Part shown: positions 21,161 through 29,900 of the stretch, in pieces
Position numbering within the stretch: position 1 is the stretch's first letter
Layout: every line of letters starts with the position of its first letter
Notes under the pieces: model-generated
Told to the model about the DNA's origin: nothing
What the model saw: the letters and a program-made list of their open reading frames with translations, nothing else
Databases searched by the model: none
Made by a program: the position numbers and the translations under genes
Virus record (IMG/VR): IMGVR_UViG_3300044984_001420
Span: 1 to 52,860 of that record
Length of the DNA: 52,860 nt
Source: a virus
Strand: one strand, 5' to 3'

Positions 21161-21571
21161 TTGACTTGGTCTTATAGCGGGAATCCGGCATCATCGGATA
21201 AAGATAAGGTTCGTTTCCTTATTGGTGACACTGACACCACTGATCAGTTGCTCAGTGATGAAGAGATCAATTACACGATTACGGAATCTGGATCCATTTA
21301 TCAGGCTGCTCACGATAGTGCTTACGCGATTGCTTCTACTTTTGCTCGTATGGCATCTAGTAAGAGTGTTGGAGACTTGTCGCTTTCTTACAATGATAGG
21401 GCTACTACTTACTATCAGGTTGCTGATCGCATGTTGCAGTTGCAGGCTAAGCGTCAACCTCCGACGCCTTGGATTAGCCCCGATAATATTATTCGTGCTG
21501 CAGAGAAAACTATTCCTCCCGCGAATGGAACCGAGTTTTACACGGGTCAACAGGATTATTTGAGGCCGTAG
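21161..21571 (+). CDS. Head-tail connector (adaptor) protein
   Basis: 136 aa with a rare TTG start; AGGAG at 21150-21154 is 6 nt upstream and no other in-frame start fits. DKVRFLIGDTDTTDQLLSDEEINYTI is the hallmark of HK97 gp6/SPP1 gp15-like adaptor proteins, a helical bundle that binds beneath the portal. First gene after the terminator. Confidence 0.85.
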   Translation: MTWSYSGNPASSDKDKVRFLIGDTDTTDQLLSDEEINYTITESGSIYQAAHDSAYAIASTFARMASSKSVGDLSLSYNDRATTYYQVADRMLQLQAKRQPPTPWISPDNIIRAAEKTIPPANGTEFYTGQQDYLRP

Positions 21572-21573
21572 TC

Positions 21574-21906
21574 ATGGGTATTCCTTCTGAGTTTTTACCA
21601 ATGATGCGAGAGACCGTGGTATTGAAGGCTAATACAACGATGGATGCATACGGTAAGCAATCTTTTGCTGCTTCGGGTGTTTCTTATAATGCGCGTCTTA
21701 TTTTTGATGTTCGAATGGTTCGAGATGCTGATGGGCGTGAAGTTGTTCAGGCGGGTAAAGCAATTATTTATGGCGCTGTTGCTTCGTTGAATCCTTCATG
21801 GCAAATAACTTTGCCTGATAATACTAATCCAAAAATTACTTTTGTTGACACGATTCAGGATGAGGATGGGGATCATCATTCTGTTGTTGGGTTTGGTCAA
21901 GGCTGA
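21574..21906 (+). CDS. Head closure / head-tail stopper protein
   Basis: 110 aa. RETVVLKANTTMDAYGKQSF followed by beta strands and KITFVDTIQDEDGDHHSVVG is the layout of SPP1 gp16/HK97 gp7-type stoppers, small beta-barrels at the neck. Order (adaptor, stopper, neck, tail terminator) supports the call. Stop overlaps the next start. Confidence 0.8.
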   Translation: MGIPSEFLPMMRETVVLKANTTMDAYGKQSFAASGVSYNARLIFDVRMVRDADGREVVQAGKAIIYGAVASLNPSWQITLPDNTNPKITFVDTIQDEDGDHHSVVGFGQG

Positions 21907-22316
21907 TGGCTCGCACTGTGCGGTTGCGTAATCTTGATCGGTTGCAGGCAGCGTTTATTACTGCAGGTAAGGATGCTCCTCGTTTTGCGGCTCGTGCTTT
22001 GTTGGAGGAGACTCAGGAGGCTTTTATTCTTTCTCAGGAGGTTGTCCCTGTTCGTACTGGGGCTTTAGCAACCTCGGGTATGGTAAATGGTCCTTTTGTT
22101 AAGGGCTCAAAAGTGTCAACCAGTATTGAGTATGGTGGGCCCGCTGCAGGTTATGCGATTTTTGTTCATGAGTTGCCTCCTGCTCGTGCTAGTCATGATT
22201 ACCCTACGCGGTGGAAGTTCCTTGAGAATCCGGTAAGGCTTTACGCTGAGGGCATGGGTGATCGTATGACTACTAGAGTTTTAGACATGATTGCTAAAAG
22301 ATTCGAGATGAGTTAA
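21906..22316 (+). CDS. HK97 gp10-like neck/minor tail protein
   Basis: 136 aa. RLQAAFITAGKDAPRFAARA then VPVRTGALATSGMVNG and ASIEYGG-like strand and FVHELPPARASHDYPTRWKF are typical of the HK97 gp10 family that joins the tail to the neck. Coupled to both neighbours by one-base or four-base overlaps. Confidence 0.85.
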   Translation: MARTVRLRNLDRLQAAFITAGKDAPRFAARALLEETQEAFILSQEVVPVRTGALATSGMVNGPFVKGSKVSTSIEYGGPAAGYAIFVHELPPARASHDYPTRWKFLENPVRLYAEGMGDRMTTRVLDMIAKRFEMS

Positions 22317-22717
22317 TGGCTACTATTTTGGAAGCGGTCGGCGATTATTTAGTTTCTCAGGGTCAGGGGACTTTGGGTACTAACTTGTTTTTGACTGTGA
22401 TGCCGGAGAGTCCTAATGCTTGTGTTGCTGTGTTTGAGAATGCAGGTGGCCGCCCTTCAATGACGATGGGTTCGGCACCGTGGGCTATTGATCGTCCTTT
22501 GATCCAAGTGATTTGTCGGGGTAATAAGAGTGATTATCTTTCGGCTCGTGATAAGGCCGAGACAATAAGGGCTTTGTTGGGGGCTATCACTGATCAAACT
22601 ATTTCTGGTATCAATATTATGCGAATGGAGTCTCAGGGTTCTGTCATCCCTATGGGGGAGGATGAGAATCAACGTCCGATGATATCGATTAATTTCGATT
22701 GCATGGTGAGACCGTGA
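22316..22717 (+). CDS. Tail terminator protein
   Basis: 133 aa. ILEAVGDYLVSQGQGTLGTN, PNACVAVFENAGGRPS and IQVICRGNKSDYLSARDKAE correspond to the tail-terminator/minor capsid family (gpU-like) that caps the tail tube. It stands between the gp10-like gene and the moron cassette instead of directly before the tube gene. Confidence 0.8.
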   Translation: MATILEAVGDYLVSQGQGTLGTNLFLTVMPESPNACVAVFENAGGRPSMTMGSAPWAIDRPLIQVICRGNKSDYLSARDKAETIRALLGAITDQTISGINIMRMESQGSVIPMGEDENQRPMISINFDCMVRP

Positions 22718-22854
22718 CGGATCCTTATGGGAGAAATGTTGTTACAGATGATAGCCCAAGGTGCTGGAGATGCAATAGGGTATTAGCGTTCTTCGTTTCT
22801 CGACCGTGGTCCGTCCAGTGCTCACGGTGTAAAGCGGAGAACCGTAGCCAGTAG
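22714..22854 (+). CDS. Com-like zinc-finger microprotein
   Basis: 46 aa, GTG overlapping the tail-terminator stop. CWRCNRVLAFFVSRPWSVQC then SRCKAEN gives CxxC-x15-CxxC with a KAEN end, the pattern of Mu Com and related phage ribbons. Mu Com binds mom mRNA and activates its translation; no mom-like gene is seen here, so the target is unknown. Confidence 0.6.
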   Translation: MTDPYGRNVVTDDSPRCWRCNRVLAFFVSRPWSVQCSRCKAENRSQ

Positions 22855-22865
22855 AGAGGTGCCTC

Positions 22866-23120
22866 ATGGATCTTGACGGTGAGTTAGACGTATTGCTGGC
22901 TTCTGAAGTTAAATCTGGAGCAAGTATTTGTACCATGAGTTCTATTTTAAATAGTTTGCCTGAGGATCAGAGAATTAAATTAGAGGCTTTAATTTCTGCT
23001 GAGATTGTTCCTGCACCAAAGATCGCTGAAGTTTTAAATAAGTATGGTTTCATAATTAAACATAAGTCTATTTCGAGGCATCGTCGACGTTTCAGGGGCG
23101 GTGGATGTTTATGCCCATAG
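22866..23120 (+). CDS. Small HTH-like protein, conserved in actinophages
   Basis: 84 aa. Helical C-terminal half LISAEIVPAPKIAEVLNKYG followed by KSISRHRRRFRGGGCLC; the combination of a helix-turn-helix-like segment with a HRR...CxC end is seen in actinophage proteins of unknown function. Could bind DNA or RNA. Overlaps the next gene by 16 nt. Confidence 0.6.
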   Translation: MDLDGELDVLLASEVKSGASICTMSSILNSLPEDQRIKLEALISAEIVPAPKIAEVLNKYGFIIKHKSISRHRRRFRGGGCLCP

Positions 23121-23371
23121 AAAACAACATCATGATCCTTGCTGTAGATGGTCGTATTTGGATTGATAGTTTTTCTTTAATCTCTTACTTGAGAGATGTT
23201 GAAATTCAAGCGGACACTCATTTGAAAATTGCTGAAGATAAAGGTGACTACAAAAAGGCTATTGCCGCTTACTCAGTTGGGGATTCAATAAGGCAAATTG
23301 CCGATGGCCTTGTCCTGACTTCAATGGTCGCTGATGAAACGATTAGGAGTCGACGTGAGTCTCGAAGATGA
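23105..23371 (+). CDS. Small protein, unknown
   Basis: 88 aa from ATG 23105 (ATG 23111 also possible). Predicted strands (IMILAVDGRIWIDSFSLISY) then two helices (IQADTHLKIAEDKGDYKKAI, YSVGDSIRQIADGLV) and an Arg-rich end. Overlaps the phosphoesterase start. Not recognised. Confidence 0.55.
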   Translation: MFMPIENNIMILAVDGRIWIDSFSLISYLRDVEIQADTHLKIAEDKGDYKKAIAAYSVGDSIRQIADGLVLTSMVADETIRSRRESRR

Positions 23372-24548
23372 TTTGAATTCTTTAAGTGATCCGGGTGACA
23401 GAAGTAATTATCGTCAGAGCGTGATGGCTAAACATCCGTCTGGGTGGGAGCCGGGTGTTGCATGGAATGGTGACTCTGGCACTTTAACGTCTCAGCCTCT
23501 TAATGCTGAGCCGAATGACTGGTCTGAGTTGTTGGCGGTGTGGGATTTGGATCCTGAAGTGTTTGAGGTTGTCGAGCCTGTCCAATATAGGGCTTGGGAT
23601 GCACCTAACCCTGAGGGTGGTCTTCGTAGACTGTTTTACTACAGGGCGACGATTAGAAGGCGCGTAGAGTCGCGAGCGTCGGTGGCTGAGTTGTTAGCCG
23701 TGTTAAAGGAGAAGCGTCCCCGTACAGCCTCTTATGAGGCTTCTGAGGATGGTTTTATGTATGTGGTCCCTGCCGGTGATCTCCAGATAGGCAAGCCTGA
23801 TGGGGATGGTAGTGAGGGAACTATCCGCAGGTTTGTTGAGAAAACTGATTTGTCAGTAATTCGCTTGAAGGAACTTCGGCGTCTTAAACGCCCGATTTCG
23901 GGTGTGATGTTGCCGTGGCTGGGTGATTGTATTGAGGGTTTAGTGAGTCAGGGTGGTGCGTTGGCTGCCGCAGGCCGCCTTGATTTGACTATGAGCGAGC
24001 AGTTGAGAGTGTATCGACGCCTCATGCTGTATCAGATTCAGCAGTTCGCTGGTTTGACGGACAGGATTATCGTGCCGGTGGTGCCGGGTAATCATGATGA
24101 GGTACAGAAAGCGGGCAAGGTTGTCCGGCGCTTTGATGATTCTTGGGCCATAGAAGGGGCTGTAGCGGTCGCTGACGCCCTAAAACTGAGTAGTCAATAC
24201 GATCATATATCTTTTGTTTTCCCCGGCGTAGATGAGTTAACAATCACTTTGGACGTTGCCGGTACTCCTGTAGGTTTCGCTCACGGGCATCAGTTCGGCA
24301 GGGATCCCATGAAATGGTGGGCTGGTCAGGCTCACGGAATGCAAGACATCGGTTCAGCGACTCTCCTGTTAGGTGCCCACCTGCACCATTTAAGGATTGA
24401 ACAGGGTGGCGCTAAGACGTTTATCCAGATCCCCGCTATGGATGGTGGTTCAACGTGGTGGCGTCACAAGACAGGTCAGGATGCTCCTGCCGCTATGGTC
24501 TCAATGCTGATCGGTCACGGCGGATGGACTGACTTGGCTATTATGTAA
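23355..24548 (+). CDS. Calcineurin-like metallophosphoesterase
   Basis: 397 aa from GTG 23355 (AGGAG at 23345-23349; ATG 23334 lacks an RBS). Motifs: GDLQIGK (D142, Q144 where most members have His), LGDCIEG (D191), PGNHDE (N246, H247, D248), AHGHQFG (H312) and LGAHLHH (H342, H344): the full two-metal site of the family. N-terminal about 130 residues include a predicted helical region (LLAVWDLDPEVFEV). Members are nucleases, nucleotide phosphatases or 2',3'-cAMP hydrolases. It sits in a cassette between the tail-terminator and tube genes, an unusual place for a DNA/RNA enzyme. Confidence 0.85.
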   Translation: MSLEDDLNSLSDPGDRSNYRQSVMAKHPSGWEPGVAWNGDSGTLTSQPLNAEPNDWSELLAVWDLDPEVFEVVEPVQYRAWDAPNPEGGLRRLFYYRATIRRRVESRASVAELLAVLKEKRPRTASYEASEDGFMYVVPAGDLQIGKPDGDGSEGTIRRFVEKTDLSVIRLKELRRLKRPISGVMLPWLGDCIEGLVSQGGALAAAGRLDLTMSEQLRVYRRLMLYQIQQFAGLTDRIIVPVVPGNHDEVQKAGKVVRRFDDSWAIEGAVAVADALKLSSQYDHISFVFPGVDELTITLDVAGTPVGFAHGHQFGRDPMKWWAGQAHGMQDIGSATLLLGAHLHHLRIEQGGAKTFIQIPAMDGGSTWWRHKTGQDAPAAMVSMLIGHGGWTDLAIM

Positions 24549-24583
24549 TACGGAATAATTCATATTAAAGGGAGGGGCTTGGC

Positions 24584-24805
24584 ATGACTAGTGAAGAGCA
24601 CGCCGATGATGTGCAAGCGACTGTAGAATCCTTAAGGTCAAGAATTTTGGGTATAGGGGCTGATCAATATGATGATGGTTCTGGTGTTCAGCGTTTTGAG
24701 ACTAAGACGCTGGAACATATTCGTGGAGATGCTATTGAGGAAATTGATGACTTGATCGTTTACCTGTGTCAGATACGAATGCGCCTCTTATCACTTTTGT
24801 TGTAA
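24584..24805 (+). CDS. Conserved small phage protein, possibly MazG-like
   Basis: 73 aa behind GGGAGGGG. Helical: RSRILGIGADQYDDGSGVQR, then FETKTLEHIRGDAIEEIDDLIVYL. The EEIDDLIVYL ending is similar to the metal-binding helix of MazG/dUTPase-type all-alpha NTP pyrophosphatases, but only one such helix is visible. A common actinophage protein of unknown function. Confidence 0.6.
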   Translation: MTSEEHADDVQATVESLRSRILGIGADQYDDGSGVQRFETKTLEHIRGDAIEEIDDLIVYLCQIRMRLLSLLL

Positions 24806-24844
24806 GGCGTAAAAACAAACTCCCTGCCTTCCCTTAAATTGCCT

Positions 24845-24950
24845 TAGACTAAGGATGTAGTAGATCGTGCCCCTAGTGGGTCCAATCCGTCACTACGTCG
24901 TGATCCGAGTGATCCGTGAGGCGGTGCGGATTCGCGCTGCCATCAGGAGG
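24845..24950 (+). promoter_or_regulatory. Structured leader of the tail operon with promoter-like site
   Basis: TAGACT (24845-24850) between inverted CCTTA/TAAGG could be a -10. The following about 100 nt hold CCC..GGG around CTAGT, GTAGT/ACTAC, and a 9-bp hairpin GGCGGTGCG/CGCGCTGCC (24920-24928, 24933-24941, two G-T pairs) on a GATT loop, ending 3 nt before AGGAGG of the next gene. Confidence 0.45.
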
Positions 24951-24954
24951 ATAA

Positions 24955-25161
24955 GTGCCTTATCAGGTGCTCACCGGATTGTCATACCCGCCGGACAAGC
25001 GTGCCGAGGTCGGGGACATCGTTGACGATCTTCCATCAAAGTCAATTCAATGGCTAATAAACAGTGGTCATGTTGAAAAAGTGACAGGAAATACTTTTAA
25101 TCCCACACCTGCTTCGATAGCCTCGCCGGAGCCTGAAACTATTGAGAAAGACGGTGAGTAG
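24955..25161 (+). CDS. Small tail-region protein, unknown
   Basis: 68 aa, GTG behind AGGAGG. YQVLTGLSYPPDKRAEVGDI then KSIQWLINSGHVEKV is a pattern found in small phage proteins encoded near the head-tail junction or tube gene; short SH3-like strand set plus disordered tail. Role unknown. Confidence 0.65.
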   Translation: MPYQVLTGLSYPPDKRAEVGDIVDDLPSKSIQWLINSGHVEKVTGNTFNPTPASIASPEPETIEKDGE

Positions 25162-25163
25162 TC

Positions 25164-25889
25164 ATGCCATTTCGTCACGGTAAATCCACGGGTGTCTTCT
25201 ATAACGGAGCAGACCTGTCGTCCTATTTTAATGAAGCATCCGTTTCCGAAGATGTTGAAACCGCTGAAGTAACTACTTTTGGTAGTGATTCAAAAAGTTA
25301 TATTGTCGGGTTAGCCGATGGAACTATCAGTGCCGCTGGAATGTTTGATGGTAATGAAGGCGCTGTAGACCAAATTTTGTCATCCACTCTTGGCAACGAT
25401 TCTGCGGATACTGTTACGGTGGCTCCCGATGGTGTCACTTTTGGGCGCAGGTCTTTTTCTGCGGCGGCCATCGAAACATCATATGAAATTTCATCACCTG
25501 TATCTGACGTTGTTTCTGCGAACCTTGAAATTCAAGCGACGCAAGGAATCGATTCAGGTGTTCTTCTCGCAGGTCGAGTTACGGTTAGCGGTTCCGCTTC
25601 TGGTTTCAGCGCTACTCTCGATCAAGGAGCATCCTCCACAAACGGGGGAATAGGTTACTTGCACGTCACCTCAAACACCAGAGATGGTGCTTCGACGTTC
25701 AAGGTGCAGGATTCCGCTGACGGTGTCACGTTTGTTGATCGCATAACATTCGCCAGCGTCTCGGCTTCTGCAACTGTCGGCAGCAAAGTTGCCGTCACGG
25801 GTTCGGTCGATCGTTATGTCCGAGCCTTGCATGACCCCGGAGTATTTACCGGGTCCGTCACATACACACTGGCGTTTGCCCGTAAATAA
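25164..25889 (+). CDS. Major tail (tube) protein, copy with extra C-terminal domain
   Basis: 241 aa. Residues 1-130 form the tube domain: LSSYFNEASVSEDVETAEVT, GSDSKSYIVGLADGTISAAG. Residues about 135-241 add a beta-sandwich-like domain (VTVSGSASGFSATLDQGASS, STFKVQDSADGVTFVDR, ending YTLAFARK) of the sort that decorates the tube surface in many siphophages. The following gene is a shorter paralogue without this extension. Confidence 0.8.
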   Translation: MPFRHGKSTGVFYNGADLSSYFNEASVSEDVETAEVTTFGSDSKSYIVGLADGTISAAGMFDGNEGAVDQILSSTLGNDSADTVTVAPDGVTFGRRSFSAAAIETSYEISSPVSDVVSANLEIQATQGIDSGVLLAGRVTVSGSASGFSATLDQGASSTNGGIGYLHVTSNTRDGASTFKVQDSADGVTFVDRITFASVSASATVGSKVAVTGSVDRYVRALHDPGVFTGSVTYTLAFARK

Positions 25890-25902
25890 GGAGTAAAAAA
25901 AA

Positions 25903-26331
25903 ATGGCATTTATTCATGGTAAGAAGTCACTGTTCAAGATTGACAACAGCGCCGGAGCACTCATTGACATTTCTGCTTTCTGCGAAGAAGTCAGCCTGTC
26001 ACGAGATATCGAAACCGCTGAAGTCACCACTTTTGGTAGTGGCACAAAGGCATACATCACGGGACTTTCTGACGGTACTGTCAGTATTTCAGGTAAGTTC
26101 GATTCAGTTAACGCTTCAGCAGTGGATCCAGTTTTGACGGGGATCCTTGGTCAAGATGCGACTGTTTCATGGGCATACCGTGTCAACAGTGCTTCAGTGA
26201 GTTCCACCAATCCTGAGTACCAAGGTGAAGCAATCCTCACTTCGTATGAGGTTTCCGGTGCTGTCGGAGATGCCGTGACTTTCTCGGCTGAACTGCAATG
26301 CACAGGTGCTATCACTCGGGCCACTGCTTAA
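25903..26331 (+). CDS. Second tail tube-like protein (paralogue)
   Basis: 142 aa behind AAGGAG. Shares ETAEVTTFGS, K-YI-GL-DGT and IS-SG-FD blocks with the upstream tube protein over its whole length, but lacks its C-terminal domain; EEVSLSRDIETAEVTTFGSG against SEDVETAEVTTFGSD makes the relation evident. Which of the two forms the bulk of the tube cannot be told. A mixed tube, as in lambda-like phages with alternate tail proteins, or a cap ring are possible. Confidence 0.75.
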   Translation: MAFIHGKKSLFKIDNSAGALIDISAFCEEVSLSRDIETAEVTTFGSGTKAYITGLSDGTVSISGKFDSVNASAVDPVLTGILGQDATVSWAYRVNSASVSSTNPEYQGEAILTSYEVSGAVGDAVTFSAELQCTGAITRATA

Positions 26332-26357
26332 TCTAAGATAGACAGGAAGTCCTAATC

Positions 26358-26765
26358 GTGGGTCAAGCACCCCCTATGGAAAAGAGAAAAAAAGTGTCCC
26401 TACGCGAAAAGATCCTTGCAGCAGATGACATTGCATCAGAGATGGTTGAAGTTCCCGAGTGGGATGTCACCGTTGAGGTGCGAGGAATGAACGGTGCAGA
26501 TCGTTCACGCATTCTGGAAACTGCTGCATCAAGTGAGGATGGCAAGATTGGTATCGGCACTATGTACGTCGAGACCGTGATTGCCAGCACCTACGACCCA
26601 GAAACGGGTCTGCGGGTATTTACCGACGCTGATCGTGATGATCTTATGTCCAAGAGTGCTTCTGCTATTGATCGTCTCGCGACGATTGGTATGCGGTTGT
26701 CTGCGATGGATGGTAAGGCGGCTGATGACGCGAAGGTCACGTTTCCTGAAAAACCCGCATCGTAG
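26358..26765 (+). CDS. Tail assembly chaperone, short (gpG-like) form
   Basis: 135 aa from GTG 26358 (ATG 26376 possible). REKILAADDIASEMVEVPEW and VRGMNGADRSRILETAASSE are typical of the N-terminal part of siphophage tail assembly chaperones, just before the tape measure gene. Ends FPEKPAS-TAG. A second reading frame continues past the stop (see 26358-26928). Confidence 0.85.
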   Translation: MGQAPPMEKRKKVSLREKILAADDIASEMVEVPEWDVTVEVRGMNGADRSRILETAASSEDGKIGIGTMYVETVIASTYDPETGLRVFTDADRDDLMSKSASAIDRLATIGMRLSAMDGKAADDAKVTFPEKPAS

Positions 26766-26928
26766 GTTCCTGTTCGAATTAGCAGAAAAGTTAGGTCGAA
26801 CAGTAGGTGAATTGCTTTATGGGTCAACTTCTCATAGGCCGATCACTTCGTCCGAGTTGACGCAGTGGTCGGCTCTGTGGGAATTGAGGGCTTACGAAAT
26901 GGAGCAAGCGTCCAAGAAACGTAGATAG
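26358..26928 (+). CDS. Tail assembly chaperone, frameshifted long form (gpGT-like)
   Basis: The downstream part, open in the frame of positions 1 mod 3 up to TAG 26926-26928, reads PHRRFLFELAEKLGRTVGEL and later ITSSELTQWSALWELRAYEM, the usual GT tail. It has no start of its own near the junction. Frame arithmetic requires +1 (or -2) rather than -1: the -1 frame is closed by TGA at 26747-26749. The overlap contains GAA AAA CCC GCA at 26748-26759, so slippage of CCC to CCG (+1) or of the A-run (-2) are the candidates. The long form should bind the tape measure protein during assembly. Confidence 0.75.
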
Positions 26929-26943
26929 GTTGGAGGTGTCGGC

Positions 26944-29900
26944 ATGGCTGTTGTTAGCACTGTTGAGGCGCGATATGTAGCCGACACTTCCGCCTATGTC
27001 CGTGGTTTGCAACAGGCAACTCAAGCAACCAACAAGTTGGCTAATGCCATACCAATGGTTGAAATTGCTAACCGCAGTGCAACAGTTTCTGGTTTAGCAC
27101 TTGGTGCCGCAGTCGGTACATTAGGTGCTCAGGTTTTCGCAAAGGCAACTGGCGCGGTAATGAAATACGCGCAACAAGGTATTGCTGCGGCTAAACAGTA
27201 CGAGCAAACTGTTATTTCCATTGAAGGTATTTTTGCTGGTACTGGAATGGAAATAGAAGAGGCTGCTGCCAAAACCCAGACTTATCTTGGTGAGTTGCGT
27301 GACTTTGCGGCGAGGACTCCGTTCGAGTTACCTCAAACTCTTGACGCGGTCAAGCGTCTTCTCTCTATTGGTTACGCGGCTGATGATGTCAAAGATCGAA
27401 TGTTGCCTGCCATCGGTGACATCGTTTCCGCATTAGGTCAGCCACCTGCTGCGATTAGTGCCATTGTTTATGCCTTTGGTCAGATGAAGTCTGCCGGTCG
27501 TGTCATGTCACAAGACTTAATGCAGATCGGTAATGCTCTTCCGGGCTTCAATGCCAAGATGGCTCTTGCTACCGAGTTGTTCGATGGCGACATGATGGCC
27601 TTAACCAAGGCGACAGAATCAGGTTCTTTGGATTCCGTCAAGGCTATTGACACACTCATTACTGCCATGACTAAATTTGGTGGTGCCGCTGGGGCAATGG
27701 ATAGGCAATCCAAAACACTCGCCGGAACATTGTCTACTTTCAACGACACGGTAAACAATGCTCTTATTGATGGTTTGATGCCGAGTCTTCCTGTTCTCAG
27801 CGACACTTTAAATCAAGTTATGCCTGCTGTCGAGGCATTGGCGACATCGTTTGCTCAGGCTCTTGGTCCCGCTTTGATTGATGGTGCCGATGTTTTGGGT
27901 CAGTTGGCTCCTACGTTATCGGCTTTACTTCCTCCTGTTATTGATTTGGCTTCGCAACTTCTTGTTTTTAGTGATGTTATTGTCGCGCTTTCTCCTGTAT
28001 TAGAATTGATGGCTGACAGTATGGGTGCTGTTGCTAATGTTTTGAAAATGCTTCCTGACCCTATTTTTGCTGGCATTGCAGCGCTCATCGTTTTCCGAAT
28101 GGCGATGAAGAAACTACAAATCGATAGCACTGTTGCTGCTACTGGTGTGCTCGGTGCTTTCTTGCGAATGAAAGCGTCTGCCATAAGCACCAGTATTGAA
28201 ATTCGTTCTGCTTTCGCTTTTGCCGGTCTTTCTTTGAAGGCTTTTAGTATGGCTGGAATGACGATGGCTGCCACTTTCCGCGCCGCAATGGTTTCAATAA
28301 AAATTGCGGCAAGAAGCATGATGGCTTCGCTTGGCCCTGTTGGTATAGCAATTGCTATAGCAACTGTTGCAATGGAATTCTTTATGAATTCGTCTAAAGA
28401 CACTACTCACATTGTGGATGCTTTAAAAGATAGTGTTGATGAAACAACCGATTCTTTCGGTAGGTTGTCTGCTTCTGTTGCTGCTGAGAATTTCCGTGCA
28501 GACTTGTCGCCTGAGGGTTTGAAGGATCTTTCAGAGGCAGGGATTTCTGTTGCAGAAATTTCTTCTGCTGCACTTGCAGGGGGTGATGCTGCAGAACAAA
28601 TGAAAGTAAAACTTTACGAGTTGAGTCTTACAAAAGCGGCCCTTGTCGGTTTCGCGGATACTTTCATGGATGTTGCAACTTCCGCTGTTACGGCGCAAAA
28701 ACAAATTGCCGTTGAAACTGCTGCCACTGCTGATGCTGCTGTAGTTGCCGCCGAAATGCATGCGCGTGCAGGTGAATTAACACAGCACACAAACAAGGTT
28801 ACTGCTCAAGAAACAGTTAATGCTCGAAACAAAATGACGGCTGCAGAGAGGGCTGCCGCAGATTTTGTTGTTAAGGCAGAGGCCGCAATGGAGCGGGCTC
28901 GTCTAAAAGGTAAAGGCGCTATTGAGGCTGTCAATTCTGCTTTACAAAATCTTAGTAAGGCTTTGGAGTCTGAAGCAACTTACGACAATGCGCGTAAGGG
29001 TATTAATGATTTAAATAAAGAATTGGCTGAAGGCAAGAAAAATATCAAAGGTTATTCTGACGAGGCTATGACTAATCGTGCCGCTATTCGTGATGCGGCA
29101 CAAGGTTACATTGAATACGCGAACAATCTTACAGATCCTATTGAAAAACAAAAGGCTTTAGAAGAGGGACAAGAAAAAATTCGTAAATCCTTGAAGAAGG
29201 CTGGGATTAAGGCTAAAGATACCGACATTTTTCAAATTTTTAAAGAACAGACTGAGCAATCAGGTAAGACTGTTGATGAGTTTGCTGGTCAAAGATTAGC
29301 CGCTTTAAGTTATGGTAATCAAGTTGGTGTCAATTTCATTGACGGAATAATTAAAGAATTAGAAGCCGGTAAAAAAGAAATTGAAACCACTGCTACCGAA
29401 GTTGGTGCAACACTTCCTGCAGCGGCTAATGCTGCGATTGATGCTTCGTCACCTTCAAAAGAAGCAATGAAGGTCGCCAAAAACTTTATTGACGGTTTAA
29501 CTATTGGTTTAAATAACGGTAAGAAGAGTGCTGGGGGTGCTGCGGCAACTGTTGGATCTTCTCTGCTGTCTGGTATTAAAACAGCGCTGACAAGTGGTAG
29601 CGATATTTCTAGTGTTCTTTCAAACGTGTTTGGTTCAATGCCTTCTATGCCTACCCCACTGGAATCGGCTTTGGGTAAAGATGGTGCCGAGAAGTTTTTG
29701 AAGAAGCATGAAAAAGAATTACTTGTTTTGCAAAAGGCTTTCGCTGATGTTGATGTGATTGTAAATACTATTCGTAGTGCTAACAGTGCTCTTTCTGAGG
29801 TTGGTGCGGCTTCCAAGCAAATATCTGGAACTTACAAAGATGGGATTGTTTCTGCACCTTCAGCAATCATGAATGCTCTCGGTGGTGAGGGTGATCTTTC

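Noticed and set aside
24857-24941. tRNA gene in the leader before 24955
   Set aside because: GGTCCAATCC resembles a T-arm, but the flanking stem does not pair and no acceptor/anticodon arms can be built.
26741-26765. A -1 frameshift for the tail assembly chaperone
   Set aside because: The -1 frame hits TGA at 26747-26749 and does not lead to the downstream coding segment; +1 or -2 is required.
27900-28403. Open - strand frame within the tape measure gene
   Set aside because: Follows from the Ala/Ser-rich codon pattern of the tape measure gene; no RBS and no family pattern.
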